Shown here in pieces: positions 15,922-22,169 of a DNA stretch of 22,169 nt. The notes under the pieces were generated by a model. The model had not been told where the DNA came from, made no database searches, and worked only from the letters and a program-made list of their open reading frames with translations. This DNA is from Acidobacteriota bacterium. GTDB lineage: Bacteria; Acidobacteriota; Polarisedimenticolia; J045. Position numbers and translations under genes: made by a program. Location: the NCBI GenBank assembly GCA_020350085.1, contig CP070706.1:2820815-2842983 (forward strand), in the 5' to 3' direction. Each line of letters begins with the position of its first letter. Positions within the stretch are counted from its first letter, which is position 1.

Positions 15922-17523
15922 ATGGAAAGTCGCACCATGCCGTCTGTCGTGCGCCTGTTTCTCGTAGGCAGCATCACCGTCGCTTTGGCGCTGTCGGCGC
16001 CGGGCATCGTCGCCGAGACGCGAGTACGGGAGATCATCGACTCCAGCGGTGACGGATCAGGCCATACCCTGCAGAACGCCCACGGGATCTGCGAGGATCA
16101 TCTCGGCAATGTGTACGTCGCAGGAGCCTGGTCGAATAACGTGTTCAAGATCACGCCGAGCGGGACCATCACCGAGATCCTCGGCCCGGCTGGCGACGGG
16201 GCGGGACACACCGTGTTGCGCCCCCGCGGGATCGCCGTCGACGCATGGGGCAACGTCTACGTCGCTAGCGCGAGCAGCCACTACGTTTTTCAAATCACGC
16301 CCGGAGGCGATATCTCTGTGATCCTCGACTCCTCCGGCGACGGCCAGGGGCATTGGGGGAATGGTCCGTGGGCTGTGGCGGTGGATGCCTCTCGCAACGT
16401 GTATGTAGGTTGTGTCACCTATCACTACGTATTCAAGATCACCCCCTTGGGTGTCGTCACCGTGATCGCGGATCAGTCCGGTGACGGTTCCGGAAACAGT
16501 CTCTACAGCCCGCGCGGAATCGCTGTCGATGCTTGGGGGAATGTCTTCGTGGGCGGTGCCAACTCCGACAACGTGTTCAGAATCTCTCCTGAGAACGAAA
16601 TCTCAGTGATCCTCGACGCCACGGGCGACGGTCAGGGACACATCCTCGAGTTGCCAGAGGGTGTCGTGGTGGACGGTACAGGCAACGTCTACGTGGCGGG
16701 CAAGGAGAGTGACAACGCGTTCAAGATCACGCCAGGCGGCGACGTCACGCAGATCATCGACGCGAGTGGCGACGGACAAGGAAACTTGCTGGACCGGCCG
16801 TGGGGGATCGCTTGTGACAGTCTGGGGTACGTCGCCGTCAGCGGCCAAGGGTCGCACAACGCCTTCCGCATCACACCAGAGGGTAGCATCACCCAGATCA
16901 TCGATCACTCCGGCGACGGCCAGGGCCACCTGTTCAGCAATCCCCTGGAGTTCAGCGTGTTCGTCTCGGAGAACGATCACCTCTACGCCGCGGGCGATTC
17001 GACCCACAACGCCTTCGAGATCCAGCCCTGTGAGGGAGGCGACGCCGATACGGACGGCGTTCCGGACACCTGCGACAACTGTCCACACGTCGCCAACTCC
17101 GACCAAGCCAACGACGACTCCGACCCCGCCGGCAACGCGTGCGACTGCGATGACGTCGACAGCACCATCTATCCGGGCGCCCCTGAAATCAACGACGGGC
17201 GGGACAATCAGTGCCCGGGCGACTCGGGCTACGATCTCATCGACGAGACCTCGGGCCAATCGGGCTTCCGCCATCCGAGCGACAAGACCGAGTACTGCTG
17301 GGATCCGCAGGAAGGAGCGACGCACTACGAGGCGAGAAGATCCTCGTCGCCGCACTTCACGCAGCCCTGCACCGGAGACACCGTGACCGGCACGTGCTGG
17401 GTCGATTCCGAAACGCCTTTAGCAGAAGAGATCTTCTACTATCTCAATCGCCCGTCGGCGCCTCTCGCTGGAAGCTGGGGCCGGGACTCGTCCGGTTCCG
17501 AGCGCAGCAGCGTCTGTCCATAA
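15922..17523 (+). CDS. Exported seven-repeat (NHL-like) propeller protein with TSP3/MopE-like loops and C-terminal module
   Basis: This 533-residue protein is assigned to ATG 15922, followed closely by a signal peptide (VVRLFLVGSITVALALSAPG). ATG 15937 is an alternative; the frame upstream to TTG 15865 is not signal-like. Residues about 40-370 are seven repeats of exactly 48 residues, each built as (S/T/A)GDGxGH, then PxGIAVDxxGNVYVAG, then SxNVFKITPxGxIT. They should fold as a seven-bladed beta-propeller with an acidic turn in each blade. Residues about 374-412 (DADTDGVPDTCDNCP) resemble calcium-binding thrombospondin type 3 repeats. Residues about 408-440 (CDCDDVDSTIYPGAPEINDG) match the putative metal-binding motif found in MopE-like proteins. 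The end (460-533) begins with CWDP and contains AGSWGRDSSGSER, like the protein at 1066-2121. Function is unknown; calcium-dependent surface binding is an inference. Confidence 0.85.
   Translation: MESRTMPSVVRLFLVGSITVALALSAPGIVAETRVREIIDSSGDGSGHTLQNAHGICEDHLGNVYVAGAWSNNVFKITPSGTITEILGPAGDGAGHTVLRPRGIAVDAWGNVYVASASSHYVFQITPGGDISVILDSSGDGQGHWGNGPWAVAVDASRNVYVGCVTYHYVFKITPLGVVTVIADQSGDGSGNSLYSPRGIAVDAWGNVFVGGANSDNVFRISPENEISVILDATGDGQGHILELPEGVVVDGTGNVYVAGKESDNAFKITPGGDVTQIIDASGDGQGNLLDRPWGIACDSLGYVAVSGQGSHNAFRITPEGSITQIIDHSGDGQGHLFSNPLEFSVFVSENDHLYAAGDSTHNAFEIQPCEGGDADTDGVPDTCDNCPHVANSDQANDDSDPAGNACDCDDVDSTIYPGAPEINDGRDNQCPGDSGYDLIDETSGQSGFRHPSDKTEYCWDPQEGATHYEARRSSSPHFTQPCTGDTVTGTCWVDSETPLAEEIFYYLNRPSAPLAGSWGRDSSGSERSSVCP
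16045..17040 (+). repeat. Seven tandem coding repeats, exact 144-base period
   Basis: The codon before GDG begins at 16045, 16189, 16333, 16477, 16621, 16765 and 16909, always 144 bases apart. The repeats encode the blades of the propeller protein. The last unit is the most divergent (EFSVFVSENDHLYAAG in place of GIAVD-type text). Confidence 0.85.
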
Positions 17524-17670
17524 GCCGCTGGCGCCGAGTTTCCGGACCTCAGCCAACAGTCCCCCACCCCGCCCGCTTTTGCTGTCCCCTCGCCGCATCG
17601 GTGGTGTTGAGAGGAGTGAGGAAAGAGACCAAGTCGAGGAGGCTCGCCCCCCTCGGCAAAGGCGGCGGAG

Positions 17671-18186
17671 ATGTTCAAGTCGAGAGAGTACTGTGTAGGG
17701 GGGATCGTCTGTGCGCTCGCGGCTTGCACGTCCACGCTCGTTCTCAGTGACGAAGACTCGAGCAGGTGCGACCCGGTCGGCGTGAACGTCAGCGGGAGCG
17801 TCGGGAATTCGCGGTGGATCACCTCGATCACGCCCCTCGGGCCGTCGCGCGAGACGTCCATGTTCAACTCCGAGGGGTTCTTCCCTGACGAAACTGCGAA
17901 CCACACTCACTACGTGGGCTATTTGGTTCGGACGGGACCGATGAGTTTCGAGTGGAATCAGGTCGCCTACTGGTTCGGCACGGGCTAGTGGTCAACGATC
18001 GTGCTGTTCGGGACGATCGAGTGCCACGACGAGGGCTCGATGACGGTCACGGCTTACTCCGAACCCTACTGGCCCTCCGAAGACCCGGTTAACGGAGCAC
18101 CGAACGAATGCTCGGGACCGGGCGTCGGGACGATCACGCCGGATATGTGGCTCACGGCGAGGCAGCCGTGCCCGCTGGGCTCTTAG
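17671..18186 (+). pseudogene. Small exported protein of unknown family interrupted by an in-frame TAG
   Basis: ATG 17671 opens a frame that stops at TAG 17986-17988 after 105 residues. The same frame then continues without a break to TAG 18184-18186, giving 171 codon positions in all. The text flows across the stop: VAYWFGTG, then the stop, then WSTIVLFGTIECHDEGSMT. The N-terminus has a signal-like stretch (VGGIVCALAACTSTLVLS), where LAAC could be a lipobox. After the signal there is one cysteine before the stop and three after it, so only the full product has an even number for disulfides. I do not recognise the family; the beta-rich, aromatic composition suggests a small extracellular domain. 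The gene is probably inactivated by a nonsense change, but a base-calling error or readthrough is possible. Confidence 0.6.
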
Positions 18187-18290
18187 GACCGCTCGAGAGC
18201 AAGACCCACACGCGAGAACCACCCGCGGCTCGAAGAATGATAGAGTCGTGACGTCGAGCAATCGAAGGGGTCGATTCGGTCGGCACGAAC

Positions 18291-18305
18291 CGTGACGACG
18301 TCACG
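18291..18305. repeat. Short inverted repeat upstream of the FG-GAP gene
   Basis: CGTGACGACGTCACG has perfect six-base arms around a three-base centre. It lies about 85 bases before the start of the FG-GAP protein gene, in the 204-base gap that holds no gene I can see. It could be an operator; it could also be chance in GC-rich DNA. Confidence 0.2.
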
Positions 18306-18390
18306 CTCCGTGTGATCGATCGCGCGGGCTGATCAGCACGGCGCCTGTGCACGCTGGTGCTGCGCGCACGCGTGAGGGAGGAATCCCACC

Positions 18391-19992
18391 ATGACCGCGA
18401 TCACCGTCCTCGCTTTTTTGGCCACCATTCCCACACCGCCGAGCGACGTGGTACGCACTGTCGATCTTCTCACCGCAGACATCGAGACCACGATCCTCGG
18501 TGCTGGACCCGCGGACTGTTTGTCCGGTAGCCAGTCGGGCACGTTCGAGCCGGGCATGCTCACCGTCGGCGACTTCAACGGCGATGGTGTGGACGATCTG
18601 CTCGTAACGGCGCACGGAGCCGATGGCCCGGGCAATCTGCGACGCGGCGCGGGCGAAGCGTACGTCGTCTTCGGCCGGGCAGGCTCGAGCCTTCCCGCAT
18701 CGATCGACCTCGCCGAGGACGGCGCGGACGTCACGTTTCTCGGCCGCAAGGGCGCCCTCGTGTACGGGCAGAACATGGGACGAGCCGTCGCCGCCGGGGA
18801 CCTCGACGGGGACGGCCTCGACGACATCGTCCTGGGGGCGATGTTCTCCATGGGACCCGCCGACAGCCGTCCGGGCGCCGGTGAAGTCAACATCGTGTTC
18901 GGAAGCCCCTCGCTGACTGGCACCTACGACTTCGAGCTCGGTCAGTACGACACGATCGTCTACGGCGATGTCGGCGATGCGCTCGGCAGCGGCGTCGCGG
19001 TGGGCGACGTGAACGGTGACGGCACGGCAGATCTGGTCGTTGGCGCTCACAACGACGACGACGGTCCAGACGGTGTCCGGTTCAACGCGGGTTCGATTCA
19101 CGTTCTGCTCGGCGGGCCGAACGCGTGGCCGCGCGTGATCGACCTCGCCGACACCGCGGCCGATACCACGATCTACGGCCTGGAGCCGCACGCCGCGCTT
19201 GCCGATTCGAGTCACATCGGGATGGCCCTGGCCGTGGGTGACGTGGACGGTGACGGGCGAGACGACATCTTGACGGCCAGCAGCTGCAAGAGCGGACCGG
19301 ACGGCACACGCTTCAGCTCCGGAGCGGCCTGGCTCGTCCTGTCCAAGAACCTCGCGCCCGTCCTCGACTTCGAGCTGGGCGAGTACGATCTGGCCGTGTA
19401 CGGCGCCGACGCGCGCGACTTTCTCGCGATCCCCGCCGTAGGCGACGTCAACCGCGACGGCCGCGCGGAGATCCTGCTCGGAGCGAGCTGGGCTTCCGGT
19501 CCGGACAACGAGAGGAGGTTCTGCGGCGAGGTCTACGTTCTCTACGGCCGTGCGTTTTTCGAGGACGAGGTCTGGGACCTCGCGGACAAGTCCGCCGACA
19601 TCACGATCTACGGCCGCCGCGGTGGATCGGGGCTCGCTCATGCCGCGGTCGCGGAGGTGCTCGACGACGGCCATCCGCTCGAGGGAGCGGACCTGTTGCT
19701 CGGCGCCAAGTCCGCTGACGGGCCCGGCAACGAGCGTAGGAACGCCGGCGAAGTGTACGTCTTGCGCGGTCTCGGGTTGATCTCCGACACGCCGATCGAG
19801 ATCGATCTGATGACGACCCCGGCCTCGGTCACGGTCTTCGGCCGCGACGAGCGGGACGGGTTGCATCTCGCCGTCGGGGCCGATCTCGACGGGGACGGCG
19901 ATCTCGAGCTGGTGCTCGGCGCACCGAGCGGTGATCTTCCGGACAATTCCCGCACCGACGCGGGCGAGGTCTACGTGCTCGAGGCTTACTGA
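18391..19992 (+). CDS. FG-GAP (integrin alpha-like) seven-bladed beta-propeller protein
   Basis: This 533-residue protein starts at ATG 18391, with GGGAGGA about nine bases upstream. A short hydrophobic N-terminus (ITVLAFLATIP) may be a weak signal peptide. Calcium-loop motifs of the FG-GAP type recur at regular spacing: DFNGDGVDD (61), DLDGDGLDD (137), DVNGDGTAD (206), DVDGDGRDD (284), DVNRDGRAE (352), a degenerate one near 430 (VLDDGHPLEGAD), and DLDGDGDLE (498). Between them are the GAGEVYV(L/V)(F/Y)G strands and IxxYG/TxxG starts of each blade. Seven repeats of 70-78 residues match the integrin alpha propeller fold. It is probably extracellular and calcium-binding; the ligand is unknown. 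It lies about 200 bases after the TAG-interrupted gene on the same strand. Confidence 0.92.
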   Translation: MTAITVLAFLATIPTPPSDVVRTVDLLTADIETTILGAGPADCLSGSQSGTFEPGMLTVGDFNGDGVDDLLVTAHGADGPGNLRRGAGEAYVVFGRAGSSLPASIDLAEDGADVTFLGRKGALVYGQNMGRAVAAGDLDGDGLDDIVLGAMFSMGPADSRPGAGEVNIVFGSPSLTGTYDFELGQYDTIVYGDVGDALGSGVAVGDVNGDGTADLVVGAHNDDDGPDGVRFNAGSIHVLLGGPNAWPRVIDLADTAADTTIYGLEPHAALADSSHIGMALAVGDVDGDGRDDILTASSCKSGPDGTRFSSGAAWLVLSKNLAPVLDFELGEYDLAVYGADARDFLAIPAVGDVNRDGRAEILLGASWASGPDNERRFCGEVYVLYGRAFFEDEVWDLADKSADITIYGRRGGSGLAHAAVAEVLDDGHPLEGADLLLGAKSADGPGNERRNAGEVYVLRGLGLISDTPIEIDLMTTPASVTVFGRDERDGLHLAVGADLDGDGDLELVLGAPSGDLPDNSRTDAGEVYVLEAY

Positions 19993-20076
19993 CACGGCGA
20001 AGCAAACTGGCCTTTCTCTGATCTCGCGCGACGCTGATCTACGCCCGTGCGGCGCGGACAGTTGATCGCGTCCGAT

Positions 20077-20097
20077 TCCGAACAGTCGCCGTTCGGA
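20077..20097. repeat. Inverted repeat between the FG-GAP gene and the export operon
   Basis: TCCGAAC (20077-20083) and GTTCGGA (20091-20097) are perfect seven-base arms around a seven-base spacer. They lie 85 bases after the FG-GAP stop and 100 bases before the membrane fusion gene. This may be a terminator-like hairpin, without a T-tract, or an operator. The rest of the 205-base gap holds no gene I can see. Confidence 0.3.
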
Positions 20098-20197
20098 CCC
20101 GAACACTCGCGCGGGCGCCCGCCCCCGATAAACCGCTGCGGTTCAACACGTTGACTCCTGGCACCCGCCTTGCTCTCCGCAAGCCCGAGGAAACGCG

Positions 20198-21451
20198 ATG
20201 GACCCGATGGACCGCAGCATCGACCCGACCGTCAGAAGATGGCGCAGGATCCGCCGGCTGATCGTCCCGTCCGCGGCGATCGCGGCCGCGTTGGTGATCT
20301 TGGTGCTGGCCATCGGCTGGCTGCGCCCGTCGGTGCGGCGTGACCGGGTGCGCACAGCGAAGGTCGAACGCGGCGATGTCAGCGCCACGCTCGACGCATC
20401 GGGGTTGGTCGTGCCCGGCTTCGAGCAGATCCTCACCGCGCCGCTCGCCACGCGCATCGTCCGGATCCTCGAAACCCAAGGGGCTGAGGTGCAAGCGGGC
20501 GAGCCGATCGTGCTGCTCGACGACCGGGACGCGCATCGCGACGTGGCCCGCCTCGAAGAGCAGATCGCGCTGAAGCGAAACGCGCAGCGTCAGACTCGGC
20601 TGGAGCTGGACCGCACCCGCAACGAGCTCAAGGCGAAGCGGGCTGTCAAGGCTCTGGAGCTGGAATCGTACCGTTACGAGCTGAAGCGCAATCACGAGAT
20701 GTTCGGCGAAGGGCTGACCCACGAGGACTCCGTCCGCCGATCCGAAACCGACGTTGCGCGGGCCAGCATCGAGCTGGAGCACGTCGATGCGCTGCTCGCC
20801 AGCGCGGAGGAAGACCTGGCCGCCCGAGCCGAGCAGCTGGCTCTCGAGATCTCAATCCTCGAGAAGGATCTCGAGCGCGCGAGAGAACGGCTGGCGAGCA
20901 CCTCCGTCACGGCCGAACGCGCGGGCATCGTCACGTGGGTCGTTGCCAACGAGGGCGCGGCCGTGGCCGAGGGCGAGCCGGTGGCCCGGGTGGCTGATCT
21001 GAGCACGTACCGGGTTGACGCCACCGTTTCGGACGTCCTCGCCCGCCGCCTGACGATTGGCCTGCCGGCCGTCGTGCGCAGTGGTGACACACGACTGACC
21101 GGCCGTGTGCAGAAGATCCTGCCCACGGTGCAAAACGGCATCGTCACCTTCGAAGTGCACCTCGACGAACCAGGGCACGCGATCTTGCGGCCGAATCTTC
21201 GCGTGGACGTTCACGCCGTCACGCAGCAGCGCACCGGCGCGCTGTGCTTGCGCCGAGGTCCGTTGCTCAACTTCGATGGCCGCGACTGCGTCTTCGTCGT
21301 GCGCGGCGACCGCGCCGTACGCACGCCGGTCACGATCGGGCTTTCCAATTTCGAGTTGTACGAGATCACGGACGGACTTGCGGAGGGTGACGAGGTCATC
21401 ATCTCGGACATGTCCGACTACCGTAATGCCAAGGAGGTCATGCTGCGATGA
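20198..21451 (+). CDS. Membrane fusion protein (periplasmic adaptor) of an ABC exporter, HlyD/MacA-like
   Basis: This 417-residue protein starts at ATG 20198 with GAGGAAA upstream. One transmembrane helix lies at about residues 21-43 (IVPSAAIAAALVILVLAIGW), after a basic cytoplasmic end. The biotinyl-lipoyl halves are split: the first near VSATLDASGLVVPG to GEPIVLLDD, the second near VTAERAGIVTWVV to GEPVARVADL. Between them, about residues 110-235, is a long charged coiled-coil hairpin (RLELDRTRNELKAKRAVKAL and further helices). The beta-barrel and membrane-proximal parts follow to EGDEVIISDMSDYRNAKEV. The protein would bridge an inner-membrane ABC transporter and an outer-membrane channel. 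Its stop overlaps the ATG of the ATPase gene (ATGA), which implies translational coupling. The substrate is unknown; a peptide, lipid or antibiotic are typical. Confidence 0.92.
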   Translation: MDPMDRSIDPTVRRWRRIRRLIVPSAAIAAALVILVLAIGWLRPSVRRDRVRTAKVERGDVSATLDASGLVVPGFEQILTAPLATRIVRILETQGAEVQAGEPIVLLDDRDAHRDVARLEEQIALKRNAQRQTRLELDRTRNELKAKRAVKALELESYRYELKRNHEMFGEGLTHEDSVRRSETDVARASIELEHVDALLASAEEDLAARAEQLALEISILEKDLERARERLASTSVTAERAGIVTWVVANEGAAVAEGEPVARVADLSTYRVDATVSDVLARRLTIGLPAVVRSGDTRLTGRVQKILPTVQNGIVTFEVHLDEPGHAILRPNLRVDVHAVTQQRTGALCLRRGPLLNFDGRDCVFVVRGDRAVRTPVTIGLSNFELYEITDGLAEGDEVIISDMSDYRNAKEVMLR

Positions 21452-22161
21452 ACACTCACCTCGCTCCGCCCACGAATGGGAAGAATGGAGGAGTTGCGGT
21501 TCGCCTCGAAGCCGTGGATAAGGTCTACCGCACGGAGAAGATCGAAACGGTCGCGCTGAGCCATGTCAACTTGCAGATCGCCGCGGGCGAGTTTCTGGCC
21601 GTCATGGGTCCGTCAGGCTCGGGTAAGAGCACTCTTCTGAACGTCTTGGGCCTGCTCGACGCACCGAGTGCGGGCCAGGTAATCTTTGACGACGCGGCCG
21701 TGAGCGACGCGAGCGATCGACAACTCGCTACGCTGCGCAACCGGGAGATCGGCTTCATCTTTCAGAGCTTTCATCTGATCGCCGACCTGAACGCGCTGGA
21801 CAACGTACAGATCCCGCTCCTCTATCGCGGTCTCTCCCATCGTGAGCGGCGTGCGCGAGCCGAGCGCGCGCTGGAACGCGTGGGCCTGAAGGCGCGCATG
21901 CACCACTACCCGACCCAGCTTTCCGGCGGGCAGCAGCAACGCGTGGCCATCGCTCGCGCGATCGTCGGGTCCCCGCGCCTGCTGCTGGCCGACGAGCCCA
22001 CGGGGAATCTCGACAGCAAGATGGGCGAGGATGTGATGCAGATCCTCGAGGAGTACAACGGGGAATCGGGCGTGACGGTGGTGATGGTGACCCACGACCA
22101 GCGCCTGGCGGACCGCACGCAGCGGACCGTGCGCCTGTTCGACGGCCGGCAGGTGCAGTGA
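21448..22161 (+). CDS. ABC transporter ATP-binding protein, MacB/LolD type
   Basis: This 237-residue ATPase starts at ATG 21448, overlapping the adaptor stop by four bases; AAGGAGG sits about ten bases before it inside the adaptor gene. Motifs in order: Walker A GPSGSGKST (54-62), Q-loop FIFQSFHLI (Gln106), signature LSGGQQQRVAIARA (158-171), Walker B LLLADEPTGNLD (178-189) and the H-loop VMVTHDQRLAD. The EPTGNLD and FQ-F-L pattern belongs to the lipoprotein/macrolide exporter (LolD, MacB, FtsE-like) branch. It supplies energy to the exporter formed with the adjacent membrane fusion protein and a permease expected just downstream. Confidence 0.95.
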   Translation: MNTHLAPPTNGKNGGVAVRLEAVDKVYRTEKIETVALSHVNLQIAAGEFLAVMGPSGSGKSTLLNVLGLLDAPSAGQVIFDDAAVSDASDRQLATLRNREIGFIFQSFHLIADLNALDNVQIPLLYRGLSHRERRARAERALERVGLKARMHHYPTQLSGGQQQRVAIARAIVGSPRLLLADEPTGNLDSKMGEDVMQILEEYNGESGVTVVMVTHDQRLADRTQRTVRLFDGRQVQ

Positions 22162-22169
22162 TGCTGCTG
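22161..22169 (+). CDS. Start of the next gene, probably the ABC permease (partial)
   Basis: The ATPase stop TGA (22159-22161) overlaps an ATG at 22161 by one base, followed by two Leu codons before the window ends. The TGATG junction and operon order adaptor, ATPase suggest that a MacB/FtsX-type permease follows. Only three codons are visible, so the identity is inferred from context. Confidence 0.45.

Noticed and set aside
15081..16037. 318-codon minus-strand open frame
   Set aside because: It crosses the SGNH hydrolase and the start of the propeller gene in antisense and has low-complexity arginine-rich text.
18301..20106. 601-codon open frame on the minus strand
   Set aside because: It is antisense to the FG-GAP gene, whose regular calcium-loop repeats prove the plus strand; the long open frame follows from GC-rich codon use.
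20151..20156. TTGACT as a -35 box for the membrane fusion gene
   Set aside because: No -10-like hexamer at 16-18 bases downstream.

Overview
The window is a GC-rich chromosomal segment, apparently from a Gram-negative, environmental and probably uncultured bacterium. Several proteins carry export signals, there is a periplasmic-adaptor/ABC exporter pair, and the gene style (long exported repeat proteins, MopE-type and thrombospondin-3-type acidic loops, a DUF222-like HNH protein) recalls Myxococcota, other former Deltaproteobacteria, Binatota or Acidobacteriota. No rRNA, tRNA or housekeeping ribosomal gene is present, so the lineage is an impression only. I see no phage, IS element, CRISPR array or tRNA. 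Coding is dense: no gap exceeds about 220 bases.

Layout. Positions 1-75 may be the end of an upstream gene. Positions 154-2121 hold two exported proteins: a right-handed beta-helix protein and a protein with 56-residue tandem repeats and a C-terminal module. A VOC/PhnB-like protein (2319-2810) converges on a radical SAM protein (2850-3722, minus). The latter is divergent from a phytoene-desaturase/retinol-saturase-like flavoprotein (3867-5468), which converges on a secreted S9 peptidase (5477-7672, minus). The peptidase lies 30 bases downstream of a phosphofructokinase (7703-8803, minus). Across a 221-base divergent gap is a second phosphofructokinase (9025-10224, plus). The two differ at the residue known to select ATP or pyrophosphate: the minus-strand enzyme looks ATP-type and the plus-strand enzyme PPi-type.

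Next come an exported protein with a peptidoglycan-binding-like C-terminus (10375-11061), a metallo-beta-lactamase-fold hydrolase (11176-11907), and a frameshifted HNH endonuclease-type gene (11920-14012, minus) with an AT-rich upstream patch. A methyltransferase (14198-14872, minus) is divergent from an SGNH hydrolase (15033-15791).

The right third is dominated by exported proteins. There is a seven-repeat propeller protein with an exact 144-base period, plus TSP3/MopE-like loops and the same C-terminal module as the protein at 1066-2121 (15922-17523). Then come a small exported protein interrupted by an in-frame TAG (17671-18186) and an FG-GAP seven-bladed propeller protein (18391-19992). 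The window ends in an ABC export operon: membrane fusion protein, overlapping ATPase, and the first codons of the next gene, probably the permease.

The most interesting items are the paired ATP-type and PPi-type phosphofructokinases, the C-terminal module shared by two otherwise unrelated exported proteins, the two perfectly periodic repeat genes, and two genes broken by a single lesion each. I do not see a convincing new defence or mobile system.
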